DNA of 64,000 bases from Prosopocoilus inquinatus. Taxonomy: Eukaryota; Arthropoda; Insecta; Coleoptera; Lucanidae. Location of the stretch: NCBI GenBank assembly GCA_036172665.1, contig CM069880.1, positions 9,116,501-9,180,500 on the forward strand, given 5' to 3'. The notes below the pieces were generated by a model. The model had not been told where the DNA came from and made no database searches. It saw only the letters and a list, made by a program, of their open reading frames with translations. Below, one piece after another: positions 1 through 14,400 of the stretch. Position 1 is the first letter of the stretch. Each line of letters starts with the position of its first letter. The position numbers and the translations under genes were made by a program.

Positions 1-1139
1 ATCTGAATCTATAACGTGTAAATTATATAATTGTACGCAGGAAATTTTGTTGGGTTATTATTTCCTTTGCTTTATTCTAATAAAAAAAAACTAATGATTT
101 AATCACTTGGTATTTTGAACGAAATATAAAAGTTTATAGAAGAATATCTTAAAATACTTACTAGTTCCCACTGGCATTTTGGCGGTTCTTGTCGCACGTA
201 ATCTTAATCTGTAAATAAAATATATATATACATTTTTTGTAAAGTAGAATTAATTCGACTTAACTAATTTAAAACAACATAATTAAAAATTATAATCTTC
301 GTGTTATTCGCGTGAATAAGAAACAAGTTCAAAAACCTCAAATATTTAAAGAAATAAAATCTTTATTTCAGGCTGAGTTGTAACTTGTAACAACGCATCC
401 GCGTACTCTATTTTCTCCAGCGAGATAAAATAGGTGAGCTATATCTGTTGAATATAAATAGTGTGGCTATTTTGATTGCAATAAATTTAATTTGTTGAAG
501 GCAACGAAATTTTTGAATATGTACTTAAATTCCATCTATCGTCGTCCATAAGGTCAACGAACACGGCCAAAAATTATTTATTTACACTGCGTCAACAACA
601 CCGAATTCAAATTTATTCTGAAGGAATAGCACAAGTTTATTACAAAATTCTAATCTCTATGTTTACCGCTAAACACTTTCTACATTAGAGCTGAATAATT
701 TCTACATGTCGTTTTGAAAGTAACGTTGTAACTCAAATACATATTTAATTATGAACTAATATTTGAGCTGATGTTTCAACGCAGTAGATAATCTGAGGGT
801 AAAGTTATATTGACCGGATTATCTCTACTTATCATCGAATTTAAAATACACTCCTGTACTCCTGTACAAAAAAAAAGAATGCAATGGTGTGACAGTTTGT
901 ACGATTTAAAAACCTGGGAGACAAATCAAAACTAAATAAGCTTAGCACATCATAGAGAAAATTTGGGATTAAATAAGAAATCTAATTTTAAGAAATATAA
1001 TATCTCACCTACGCGCATCATTACATACACCCACTATAACATAACATACGACAAATATAGGTGTTGTAGGACCAGTTTTTTTCTTTTTGTAGGTAAGTAC
1101 CGATTTATAAACAAGGTGAACCCATGTTTTAAACAGTGG
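1..1139. other. Gene-free AT-rich stretch
   Basis: No open frame resembling a conserved protein is seen on either strand, and no RNA gene is recognised. The reading frame that opens near 963 runs into the tandem array starting near 1140 and is Lys/Asn/Tyr-rich, as expected of AT-rich non-coding DNA. Confidence 0.6.
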
Positions 1140-2235
1140 TGGCACACAATCTGTAATTTAAAAATTACACAATGGGAGTGGGACAACAAAATTGAGCCAC
1201 CCTATAGTATACAAACTGTCCAAAATAAAGTTGATTATGTTTCGCGTTTTAGGCTTCTTTAAAGAAGTCTCGGCAGAGTTAAAATATTTCGTACAGTTTC
1301 TGGGCTTCACCGAGATTTCGATGGGGGACAACAAAATTGTGTCACCCTGTGACGAGTTGCCTGTTACTAATCACTTGATTAAACCTACTCTTTTAAAATT
1401 ACATAAAAGAATTACATTAGTATCAGATTGTAATTTAAAAATTACAAAATGGGAATGGGACAACAACATTGCGTCAACTGTCAAAAAATAAAGTTGATTA
1501 AATGTGAAATACGTTTCGTGTTTTTGGCTACTTTAAAGACATCTCGGCAGAGTTAAAACATTTCGTACAGTTTCTGGGCTTCACTGAGATTTCGATGGGG
1601 GACAACAAAATTGTGTCACCCCGTACATACACGAGTTGCCTGTTACTAATCACTTGATTAAACCTACTCTCTTAAAATTACATAAAAGAATTACATTTGT
1701 TTCGGTTTGTAATTTAAAAATTACAAAATGGGAATGGGACAACAACATTGAGTCAACTGTCAAAAAATAAAGTTGATTAAATGTGAAATACGTTTCGTGT
1801 TTTTGGCTTCTTTAAAGACATCTCGGCAGAGTTAAAATATTTCGTACAGTTTCTGGGCTTCACTGAGATTTCGATGGGGGATAACAAAATTGTGGCACCC
1901 TGTACATACACGAGTTGCCTGTTACTAATCACTTGATTAAACCTACTCTTTTAAAATTACATTTGTTTCGGTTTGTAATTTAAAAATTACAAAATAGGAA
2001 TGGGACAAGAACATTGAGTCAACTGTCAAAAAATAAAGTTGATTAAATGTGGAATATGTTTCGTGTTTTAGGCTTCTTTAAAGACATCTCGGCAGAGTTA
2101 AAATATTTCGTACAGTTTCTGGGATTCACTGAGATTTCGATGGGGGGCAACAAAATTGAGTCACACTGTACATACACAAGTTGCAAAAAAATTGCGGGTT
2201 ACTAATTACTTGATTATACTTACTCTTTTGAAATT
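1140..2235. repeat. Tandem array, period about 266-279 bp, four main copies
   Basis: The block TTTCGTACAGTTTCTGGG recurs at about 1287, 1561, 1840 and 2106, giving unit lengths of 274, 279 and 266 bp. Each unit also carries TCTCGGCAGAGTTAAAA, an ATTTCGATGGGGG block, a GAGTTGCCTGTTACTAATCA block and an AATGGGAATGGGACAACA block. Copies differ by substitutions and small indels, and the last (2052-2235) is the most diverged. The frames do not stay open across units, so this looks like non-coding satellite-type DNA rather than a repeat protein. Confidence 0.85.
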
Positions 2236-3299
2236 TTTTAAAAGAATTGCATTTGTTTTCTATTCATTATTAAATTCATGAAGGTTTGTTTTGGTCGATA
2301 TTTTTTGGTTAGTTAACAACGTCAAAACAAAACAAGTTAATTAAAGCAAGGCCTACCCATATTATTATGTCTAAATAAAGAATTGACGCTGAAAGGCCTT
2401 ACTATTGGCCTTAAAATTAACACATTGTAAATTGTACTGCAGGTTAACAAAACAAATGCAGTCGCAAATTTGTTAAAAGAAGTATTTCTAAATCATTTTA
2501 AAAGGCTTACCGTTACTTAAATCGCTTGCAAATTGAAGACAAGTGTTGCATTGCAAGATTTACCACACATTTTAAGTTCGATTAATCCGTAACATTGTGC
2601 GATCTAATTAACCAGCACAAACCGACAGATTAATTCAAATTTGAATGTAGAACCAACTTCAATCCCATGTCTGTCATTTCAGTTCAAGGATCTTTTTTTA
2701 TCTCTTGTGCTTTACGTATTTAACCATTAAAGGAAGGGAAACAGTAAATTGATTCGTCGTTTGTATGCACCGGCTGTTAATCACGCTATAACCGCCCATT
2801 GCTGTTTCTTACGAACAGGTTACATGATTTTTCACACGCGTGTAATTTCGATGCTATCTAGCCCGTTAATGTTTTATCAGTGACAAGAAAGCGATACTCA
2901 CTATATTTAGTCGTTAAAAAAAATCGAGCGTACTTACCAGCACATGTTTACATACAAGTTTTTAACGGGACTGCGCCTCTGCTTTTCGATTGCCGAAGTT
3001 TTAATATCACGCACAAAATTCACACCGTACTGTATATTAAAAATTAACAAATGTGAGGTTATGAATGTGACATTAGAATTCGGAGCAACACATGTTTCTA
3101 ATTTAGGGCTAAAACATCGAAACAACTTCTGTGCGCACACACATCTTTAAACTTGTTAATATTACTACCATCGTATGTATCACGGCATTACTTAACGAAT
3201 GCAAAATATTTCCATTTTTATTATTCTTGCGCCCTCTACACTTACTGTTTCAGCGGTACTAGCTTCATTCAATCATTAACACCTACATTCATTCGTTAT
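2236..3299. other. Gene-free stretch
   Basis: Nothing convincing is seen. Short overlapping frames on both strands near 2934-3150 look like neither each other nor any known family, and have no splice context. Confidence 0.5.
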
Positions 3300-4320
3300 A
3301 AATAAAATAACAAATAACCGAGATTTGCTTTGTTTTAGCAACAAAAAGTCATTCTTATTTAATAAAATGATTTAAAACGGAAAAAGTTCTTAATTAAATT
3401 ATACGCCTACGAAATCTGCAATCAAACGTACGCGCGCGTACAGCCACGCATCTAACTTCACTACGGTCTCATTTACAGCTGTCTCGCTCGTGTACATCCA
3501 TAAAACAATTATGTATTAATTATTAGAATCTTCATTATTCTTTTCCGTTAATATAATTAATTCAAGTTATTTGTTTTAAAAGCTGTTTCTTTCTTAACTG
3601 AATTTATTATGACGGTTTCAACTCATGTCTGTATTTAATTCGAAAAGCGAGTTTTATCAAAGAAAGAAAAACATTACATACAGTAAAATAACAAATAACC
3701 AAGATTCATTTTGTTTTAGCAGCAAGAAGTCATTCTTATTTAACAAAATAATTCAAAACGCGAAACCTTAGTTAAATTATACGCCTACGAAATATGCAAC
3801 CAAACATACGCGCGCGTATAGCCACGCATCTAACTTCAACACGGTTTCATTTACAGCTGTCTCGCTTGTGCACATAAAACAATTATTAATTATTAAAATC
3901 TTCATTATTCATTTCCGTTAATATGATTTATTCAAATTATTTGTTTTAAAAGCTGTTTGCTCTTTTATAATTGAATTTATTATGCCTGTTTCAACACACG
4001 TCTGTATTTAATTCAAAAAGCGAATTTTATCAACGCCTACGAAATCCGCAACCAAACATACGCACGCGTATAGCCACGCATCTAACTTCAGTATGATTTC
4101 ATTTACAGCTGTCTCGTTCGTGTATATCCAAAAAACAATTATTAATTATTAGAATCTTCATTATTCATTCCGTTAATATAATTAATTCAAATTATTTGTT
4201 TTAAAAGCTGTTTCTTTTTTAATTGAATTTATTATACCGGTTTCACGTCTGTTTAATCCGAAAAGCGCAAAGTTTAAGAACAAATTACAGTAGTTTTATC
4301 AAAAAAAGAAAAAAACATTA
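3300..4320. repeat. Imperfect tandem repeat, three units
   Basis: The block CGCCTACGAAAT recurs at about 3403, 3782 and 4035. Each time it is followed by CGCGCGTA or CGCACGCGTA, by GCCACGCATCTAACTTCA, by ATTTACAGCTGTCTCG and by AAAACAATTATTAATTATTA. The first two units are about 380 bp. The third is shortened to about 250 bp by loss of the part that carries AACAAATAACC and AAGTCATTCTTATTTAA. No open frame spans the units. Confidence 0.8.
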
Positions 4321-5445
4321 CATACAACTGTTTAAGTCCTTTTCTTTTTTAATATATATTTAAATTATAGGTGAATATCTATAATTCCAATCGAGCTATA
4401 CCAGAAAGAACGATTTACACAACTAAAACAAATGCAATTGCAACTAAATCGAAATGATAGCCATTTCAACATTTTCATTCCAGAAGTAACACTTTATAAA
4501 ATGCAATTAAAGCAATGATTTCGTTAAACAATTTTTATTTTAAACAAAAACTGCCTTTATACTGTCTGTTCACGAACAAGAAAACCACAGGCAGTGTTGT
4601 TTTGTGAAAAATATAACTGGCAACAGTATCTTAGCCGCCATTTTGGATTCTTTTGTATACAACTGTTCTTGCATTATACTGGACGATTTGTTAAATGCTT
4701 TTATCAGAAATACCATGAAATTTGGACGGCGTAAAATAACCTATTGCCCATATTAAGATTATTTTGTAGCAAAGTTAAAGCATTTCATGGCAAGAGTTGA
4801 TAAAAAAATTAAACAATCACTTGCTTTCCTATTTTTCATCAATCATACATTACACGCCTTTATAAAGTGTTTTTTCTTAAATTATTTTCACAAAATTATT
4901 TAATAACCAAAATGCACCCCAAAACGAATTATTTTATTCACTGTTAAGTACACTTGCACATAAAAAACAAGAATATCTTTCGAAGGTGATGCAGTATTAA
5001 TTTAATTTTTTTGTGGGGGGAGCGGAGGTGGGGTTTCTTAATTTAATTTGGGATTGGAATTATGAGAAAGTGTACTACAAAATTTGGATTACTCTTTATG
5101 TACTTAAATCGAGTTTGTTTCTAATATATTAAGATTTTTTGTAAGTGTAATTTTTCTTTTCAAACATTCTTACCAGGGGCGTAGCCAAAGGGGGCGTGCG
5201 GGCGGAGGATTAATACTTATATTTAAATCGAACAATCATACATAAGAATTAGAATCAGTTTCGAACGCGCAGTTAAATGCGCGTCGTAGGTGCGATATAA
5301 ATGTGTATGTGTGCGTATGGTTTATTTGTAGGGCGTTCATACTCGCGATCTGTCGTGATCTTTCGATCTTTGCTAGTAGTGGTTGGTTCCATGTTGTAGT
5401 GTCCCTGTCATTCATAGTCTTGGTTAGAGCTTTGTTATCTCTACA
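4321..5445. other. Region upstream of glycogenin, promoter and 5' UTR not resolved
   Basis: No gene is seen. A solitary CAGGGGCGTAGCC at about 5174 resembles the end of the hAT-like element at 9072-9397, but no partner end was found. The 5' UTR must lie directly upstream of the start codon at 5446. No TATA box is clear enough to call. Confidence 0.4.
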
Positions 5446-8400
5446 ATGAGTGGTGAGTATTATTACTATTAATTAATACATAAACATCGATATCTATGGG
5501 CACGTTCTGATTAAAGCTATGACCCGTTGACCTTCAGGTTGAAGTGTATTTCGAGTTAACCTCCATGGTAGCTTCTTATCTGAAGATATATATATTTTTT
5601 TTTTGAATCAAATATGCCGGTATTAAAATTTAATGAAGATTTCACTTCGACAACAATTAAAAATACTTTCATTCTTTTATTTAACAGCCTGTATTTCCGA
5701 AATAGTATTAAATTTAATTCATCATTATAAATACATACATATTATTTTTAATAAATAACGAAATCAAATTATGTTCTTGAATTAAAACAGCTTTTTGAAT
5801 ATTAAAAATATTGATTGACTAATCATTGACTTCCTATGTGCTTTGGTTATGCCCCCGTTTGTTAAGGAGTCAATCTTGTTTTCAAAGTGCACATAATTTT
5901 ATTAAGTTATCAAATTGATTTCAATTTATATTCTGTACTTAATTGGTCGAGTATAAAAAGGGCAAATAAGTTGAAACGGGCGGAGCCAGAGCAAAGATAA
6001 ACGAAATTAAATTCGTTTTATCTCGATGAAAATAAAGTTACCTCATTTTCTTTAACAAATAATAAAAAATTGAATCGCTTTTTTTTTAGTTTTGATGTAA
6101 GTATAAATTGTTATTTACAGTGGAATGACTAAACATATTCAAGATTTAAAACTTATGCCTCTCACAGTAAAGAGCTTGTTAATTTAAAAGAGTATTTAAA
6201 AAAAAGGGGAAGTACCAAACAGAAAATATTAAAAATAATACTTATTAATTTGAAAGTAACCAAAAATACGCATTTCTCTATTGGTCTTCATGTTAAATTT
6301 CTGTATCTACCCATAGATATCAAAGATACTACAACAAATTATTTAGAACAATATTTTGTAAATATTTAGTCTAGTCGTTTAAGTAAAGGTACATACGTTT
6401 CAGCTTTTTTTTTAGTTTATTAAACTGTTAACGCTTTAATTAACTAAATAAACAAAAAAAAACCATTACATTGAGTGTTTATTTCCCTGAAAACGTGTAG
6501 TATGTCTGTCATTCAAATATTCGTTTCAAGCAAGTAAATATCTTTTTGTCCTCGGTCTGTTTATTACGTATATACTATTTTTACAACCGGAGATCGGGTC
6601 TTTAAATAAATCCGAAGCGTAAAACGGTTGAGGGTATTTTATTAGTAAATGCATCCGCAAGTTTAGAGGACATTCATACGTATAATGCGGAATATTCTAT
6701 AAATAAAAGATGCGAAATTAAAACTACATGAGATAATGCTTTTATTTCAGGGTTTGCTTGGGTGACTTTGGCCACCAACGACTCCTACTCGTTGGGGGCG
6801 CTTGTTTTGGCACATTCATTACGTCAAGTTGGCACCGCTCATCAGTTAGCCGTCCTGGTCACACCTGGCGTCACTAATCCTATGAGGTATACGTCAATTT
6901 CAAAAACATGTTTTATTAAAGAATCTACGCCGGATAAATAAAACTGGGCCCGAGTCGTGGAAAAAGACAACTAGCTGAACCAAAATTAAAACGCTGATTA
7001 AGAAACCTATTGCGCAAAACATGTTTTACAACAACAGTTATTAGGTAAAGCATACTCAAAAATAATTTGATGACAGCGTTAGCCTGAAAATATGAAAACA
7101 CATAACGCTCCAAAAATGCTCATCCAGTTTCCTTCTGCCTGCCTGCAGTCTTGATACGTTATCAACACTATCAGTTGGATTGATGTTAATAATCACAAGC
7201 TAGTTTTATCAAGCAAAACCCGTCCTGTATTTGATAATTATTTCGTCTTCCTTACTTCTTGATACTCAACGACGCAATGCAATCAAGTTTAAATAAGCTT
7301 TATTAACAATTGTATAGAGCTTTGAGTAATTTTAATAAAGTAATAATGCCTTATATGGGTACATACATACCATAATAAAACATGACTTCAACTACACAGA
7401 TAGATAATATGTAAATTCTACCACTTCAACTTTAATAAAACATAATTGTTATAAATAATTCAATCAATCCCAAAGTAACTATTATATTACTTTTTTAATT
7501 GGAAGTGATTTGAAATTTAATTTAATTTGATTTTCTCGTGTAATTGGGGATGATAACGTCATAACTTTTAATTAAAAAAAAATAACTATGTTATACTAAC
7601 TGGTATTGCAAATGACTATTATAGCGTTTGGGACTGTCTGCACTAGTGTGCACTGAGTGTATTTCCATCTCGGTTCAGCTTTGTGTAATAAAACGAGATA
7701 GAAATATCCTGAGTGGTGCCAGTCGAAAACGCTAATCGAGGAAATCACGAAGTGGCCGACACCTAGCGGAAGTTCTGCGAAGGGCGCTACAATAAGGAAA
7801 ACATTGGAATGACATTTGGCTAACCTACAAGAAACAAGAAATAGAATAAAAGCGCGACGCTTTCTTTCACAGGAATAAATATTCTTATCTACGGTTGTTA
7901 TAATAATAAAACTAACAAAAACATCAACGAATTAAATAGGAGCTAGATTGTATACATATATTAAATAACATGAATGATGAATGTTCTTTTGTTTTCCTTA
8001 TTAAAAGCGCCGTCTGTTGGTTTCAGATTTTCTCGAATTAGATTTTTACACATCGTATAAAAAATGTAATTGGGGAGTGTGAAGTCACTCCTTCTAATTA
8101 AACAACAAAGTACAAATTGACAGTGACAGGTTAAAAAAGTCAAAATTGGAAACCTAAACACATTTCTCCTAGTATAAAAAATTCCCTGGTGTAACTGGGG
8201 ATTGTGACGTCAGTCGTTCCTTCTAATGAATGACATTAAAAAAAATATATTAGGTATTTTACAGAGGTAAAAAATAAGAGCGTTTGATTTCATAAAAAAA
8301 AAGATTCTTTAAGACCCAGTTGTACAAATGATGTTTAAACTGACGTTCAACTGAACTAGATTCAAAGTGAACAAAAGCGCATCAAATTTTGTTTATGAAT

Positions 8401-11400
8401 GCCGTATGTTCTTAAAATCCTCTGCACTTTGAACCTGGTTTAGTTAAACTTGGGGTTTAAAGCGCCTTTGTACAGTAGCGATCAAGCTAATCGAGACCGA
8501 TTGACAATTCTGTAACCCTTACTACCAGGGCGCAGTTAGCATACAGCGGTCTCGATTGCGATGATCGCGACTGTACAACTGGCCCTTAATCATTGCTTCG
8601 TCAAGTTCAACCGTTGCCTAGCTTAATTTAAAAAAAAGATTTGAAATTATTTGAAATTCAGGTGGACGTAACACGTACATGAAATTTTGAGGCAAGTGAA
8701 TGTCTGCGGCGAGTGAAAATCTGAGCATATTGATAACTTAATCATTAAGGTCACTGTGACGAAGATATTGTTTATGCATTAGTTAGCAAATATATTTTTG
8801 CTAATGCATGGAATTTGTTAAACTGTGACGCTATAAGCTGACGCCTTTATTGTAAGAAGTTAAAGGATCAGGAAGATCTTGAAAAACACGTGTTTCGTAA
8901 ATAAAAGTAAATAAAACCGTTTTGGTTGGTTCAATTTGCGCTTTGATATCGAATTATAAAATAATAAATATCCTTTTACCGTTCTTGCAACCGCAACGCC
9001 TAGGTATATCATATTCTAGGTTATAAATAACCGAGATCAAATGTACACCTTCCATAAGTAATAGTAACAGTCATGGGCGTAGCCAGCTACGGGGAAGTCC
9101 AGGGGTTGATTTTCGAAGCGAAAAAAATTAACAATTATGTACGCGACCAGATAACAAGATCAATGAAAGCGACTTTTTTTTAGAATAGGCAAATCTGTAT
9201 TTAAAAGATTAAATATTTAGACAAGTATCAGACGTTACATCTAAAAAATGCACAAAGAAAACGCAAAAAAAAATGTTTAAATTCTTTGATATAAAACTGA
9301 AACTTCCCAAGCAACACGCTATAGTTTAATGTACTACGATGCTCAACTTAAATGATACTCCTGCTCGGGTTTAGAAAAAAGTTTAGCTACGCCCATGGTA
9401 ACAGTCATGCAATTCCAATAAAATAGGTCTGTTTGTTACCTTGCACAAGTTACACTCAAAGTATTTGTGTCTTGTTCTAATCTCATACATTAATACGAGA
9501 TGATGAAGATAGTTTGAGTGTGCAGTGTGCCAATATAAAACTTTTGGGGGTCACAGGAAATTGGCGGCAGAAATAAATTTTTATAGCAGGCGCGTGCACC
9601 ACAAAAAGAAAATTACTACCTATTCCCAGAATTTCTCTTTGATTGTAGTAGCCCCCACGTTTTTTTTTTTTTTGAAAGTTATTGTTTTGCCAAACCAAAA
9701 GGCCAACGGAATTCATCATGATCAAAGTTACATTAACGGTGACGTTCTGTTATAATCGTAAACACAACCAAAAACAGAGCAGTAAGTCAAGTTAAGCATC
9801 GAAATAAATCTCCAAAAATAACAAAGTATTTTTGGCAGATTTGTTGCGATTGTCATTCTTGGACCAGGAACTTGAGAAAAAACGTAGTTTCACTACACGC
9901 GAAAACAACGCTCTTATCTACAGCGTGTATCAATTATCAGTAATCAGATAAAAAACGTAAGCTTAAGGAGACAGTAGTAAATGTATTCTAATAATTACAC
10001 AAGGATAATAAACGTAAATAAATAATAAGTACAGTTGCTCTTCTCTACAGCTCTAGGATGTTTAACCTAATTGATTTCAATTGACAAGAGCATTTAGTCT
10101 AAAGTAGATAATAGTTAAAATAATTGCACAGAATTAATACATAAATTCAGTATATGTATGCTCAAAAAGAAAAAGGGGGGAAGATTTCATCTAAACCGCG
10201 TGTTGCGAAGCAATAATTTATCAAAACGACTGCGAGCAGCTTAATTCGAAATCGGATTAGTATTGGATTTGCAATATTTGTTGTACAATTAAAATTCCTC
10301 TGGAAATTTGTTTGGATCGTAAATACGGAGATTACATAATATATCAATAAAATACGAGCAACAAACTGTCATCTTACACTATCTGTTTGCCAAAGAAAAA
10401 AAAATTAACTTTTCATTGATAAATATTCTATAAATAATTCTTTTATGTACCAAATAATATCTTTATACCGTTGACTTTAATTTTATACACATGTTAATAG
10501 CGTGAATTTCAAATGATAGCAGTCACTTTCCTTTGAGGAATCTAATAGATGAGATAATCATTTAAAGTAAATTAGGAACATTTTAAGTAATGATAGCAAA
10601 AGAAATTATTAGGGCTATTATTTTAGCTTACGCAACAATATACCCAAAAGTTACGAAATTATTTTAGTACACCCTGTAGATTATTTTGTTTTCGCTTTTG
10701 TTCTGGTTTAAATTAAAAAAAAAAAAAAACTATTTTGACATTCGTCATTTTAATAATTTCGAATTCTTTTCAGACAAAAATTAGCGACGGTTTTCAATGT
10801 AGTGCAAGAAGTAAACATTTTAGACTCGAAGGACGAAATAAACCTCCGATTGCTGAAGAGACCAGAACTTGGTATTACGTTTACCAAGTTACACTGCTGG
10901 CGTCTAACTCAATTCGAAAAATGCGTATTCTTGGACGCAGACACACTGGTATGTTGTTGCTGCATCTGACGTTTTATTATAGTTAAAATTAGATAAGTTA
11001 AACTTAGATATGTGCGACCATATGCTTTGGGGCGTCAGTAAAAATAATTTCAATTCAAGCCCGAAGATCATTTGTAGGCACTATTATTAACGTCAAACTT
11101 AAAAGAAAATGCCAGCAATCCAGCAAAATGATTTTGATTACAATTGTATTTAGGTTTTAGTTAATTCAGATGAGCTATTCGAGCGAGAAGAATTTTCTGC
11201 TGCTCCTGATGTCGGCTGGCCCGATTGTTTCAATTCTGGAGTTTTTGTTTATCGCCCTTCCAATGGGACGTACAGCAAACTCGTTGAATTTGCCGTCGAG
11301 AAGGGTAGCTTTGATGGTAAGGCTATTCATTTATTTTTGAACCATCAAATTTTCACATTTGTTTGGGATTAAATTCAATAATTTCGCGAGCAAACAAGTT

Positions 11401-14400
11401 TTATTAAGTCATAAAAATGAATTTATTTTTTTAGGTGGTGATCAAGGTCTTCTAAATTTATTTTTCTCTGATTGGGCTCATAAAGATATTAGTAAACATT
11501 TGCCATTCATTTACAACATGTGTTCGACAGCCAGTTACTCATATTTGCCTGCTTTTAAACAGTAAGTATAAAAAACATGGGGGATTGATATTAAGGGTGT
11601 GTTCCGGCTTAGGTTTGGAGCAGACGTAAAGATAGTGCACTTCATTGGTCCGGCCAAGCCTTGGCTGCAATATTTCGATACAGAAACCCGCAAGGTGCAT
11701 CCATCTCCGGGGCTTCAGCATTTGCAAGACGTTTTGCAAAGATGGTGGGACATATTTTGTTCATTAATTCATCCTAATTTAACACCGGATATGGTAAGTG
11801 TTGCACTTTCTCGTGTTTGAAATGATAACGATTATTAGTGGTTGAAAAACATGCTAACAAAGGCTGAATGTAGTTCCGAATCGGTGAGTTAATCTATTAA
11901 CATACGATTTTATTTTAGTGTCTTGACTCTTTAAATAAAATGTGTATGTGCTGAGGATAAATATTTTAATAATAAACGGGCCGCTAACTTAAATAACATT
12001 GGATTAAAACAAGCTCGATTTAAAATATTGATCCGAAATAATATATTTCGTTGTTTTAATTGGCACCGTGATTGCTTGGTTACTTTTTCTTTTTTTTTTT
12101 TATTCAGTTGTGCATTATCTAGATATTGATAATTAATAAATGATTAATTAATTAATTAATTAATTAAAGTAACAGTTTCGACTTTGACATTCTTTTACTG
12201 TATCTAGATAATAACTAAATAATACTTTGCACAACCTGGTTTGACAATTTTTCTTTCTTTTGCATGACATTGTTTATTCAGACTCGCAGCAGAGCACCCG
12301 CTGAGCATATATCACCACATAATCCTCCCAGTTACACTCCGTCCACTTACACATTCCATCCACCTCCCGTAAACCACCATACAATACCGTCACATGAAAA
12401 TTATAGCACACAACCAGATAATCTGATAGTAGAAAAGCAGTGCGATTTCTCTGATGTTATAGATCCATGGGATGAATATGATCATAAACGATACAACGAA
12501 AATCATGATCCTATTAACTCCCATGTCGCAGAAGTTTCTTTAAACACATCGGCACAAACAGAACCTCGAACATTCCACAATAACAACAGCCATGTATCGC
12601 CTGTACATAGTAACAATAATTATTTCCAAAATCCTCCTCATTCCATTTCGCAAGAGATTCATACTTACGAACACAATCACTCGATGCACAACACAAACTT
12701 CATTGACACTTCAAAAGATAAAGAAAATTCAGCGTTCGAAGCTGAAACTCCTTCCTTCAATAACCATGAATATTTTTCTCATAATCACCACAGCACATCG
12801 CAATCACATTCACATGTAGAAAATAATTACGTTAACATTCAGTCGAATGCAAGTTCCTATCGAGATAGTATTTCAAATTACTCGCCACCCCATGACAACT
12901 CAAATCAAATTATTCCTGAAATTACTTCCCAAGATAGTATTTCGTATCACTTGCCGCATGAGAGGAATGAAATCATTCTCGAAACCACATCTCACGGTAG
13001 TATTTCACATCATGAAATGAACAGAATCGTTCCTGCAACTCCTCCTTCTTCACAACCTTCCCAAAGGACACCTGCACTGCCAGTTGAGTGTGAGGCAACT
13101 AGCACTGTATCCACAGAAATTACTTCTTTGCACAGCACTCATAACGATGATGCAGCTATCTCTAATAATGTAAGTATTCTGCACATGCTTAGATTAAATT
13201 TTTTTTTTTTTTTTGCTAAAAATCACAACGCTTTAGGCTGCCATTATGTTTGAAGTTGTTAGTGTTTGAAGACCATCTGAAAATAATTTCATTGGTACTT
13301 TGTAAAACGTACAGCCGGCTGCCATTTTTATAATAATTAAAAGATTCATTAATTCTTTTTTATTTAATTAATTGATTAATTATTCATAATAATGGTAGTC
13401 GCTTGCTTAAAATTAAAAATAGCAATCAGGTGGTCACGGCCAACCAAATAAGAAAATCTCCCTTTTCAAATTTAAAACATACCCAAGTGCTATTTGTTTT
13501 AAATCGTCCAATCTGTGGCTTGTAGTTTTGTTTTTTGAGTTGTGCAAATTTTATAAATGATTGTTGAAATTTTTCAGAGTGGCTTAGCAGGAGCATTCGC
13601 TCAGTTTACATTGGGTGTTAAAAGATCACCAAGTCAGGATGCACTAGAGAACCATCTGCGAAGGCAAGGCTGGGAAGTTGGCAACATTGATTACATGGGG
13701 CGTGATTCATTTGATAATATCTGGAGTAAGATTTGTGAAACTCTCGCGTCAGCACCGCCACAACCACCTGCGCAACCTAAATCAAGAGGTACGGTAAAAA
13801 AAGCTGTAGTTGAAAAAGAAAAAGTAGCCGAGGTGAAAAAAAATAAAAAGGCGAAATAATCTGTTACGTTCTTACGTTTGAACAAAGTTAATGCTGTATT
13901 TTCATTATAATATTAAAGTATACTCAGTTGTTATGTTTCAAAGGATTTACATTGATTATATTTAAGTTTTGTATGTTTATATTATACATTACAATTTATT
14001 TGTTTTATCAATACAGAACCAACCCCTTCCAGTGAACCCGTTGCAGAAAAGCCAACCCCATCAGGTTAGTTTAGGCGTGAATTAATGGAACACATGACTG
14101 GCTATTTTTTTTATACTGACATAGAATTGCTTTTACTAATTACAACAGGTTTCGCTGCTGTTGTTTATTTTATTTATAGGTTTGTGTTTATTCCTTTCGT
14201 ATTTTGCAAATAAAAGACAGAAATTAAAATATGTAAAAAAAAATAAACCTAAATAATTTCAGTTAAATGCATACATATATATTCTACGTTACATAACTCA
14301 TGTGGCTGTGAAAATAGTTGAATCATTCATAGGTTAATCAAAAACATACTATTCAGTAATCAAATCTTTTAAGGTCCTCCTTATAATTTATATTCCTAAA

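Noticed and set aside
5174..5186. A complete hAT-like element at the glycogenin promoter
   Set aside because: Only one end was found, with no inverted partner or target duplication.
12264..12281. Treating 12264 as the start of a separate 329-residue protein
   Set aside because: The sequence before 12282 is a good intron end (TTTATTCAG), the following frame is phase 0 with the preceding glycogenin exon, and a donor at 13170 precedes the last part of that frame.
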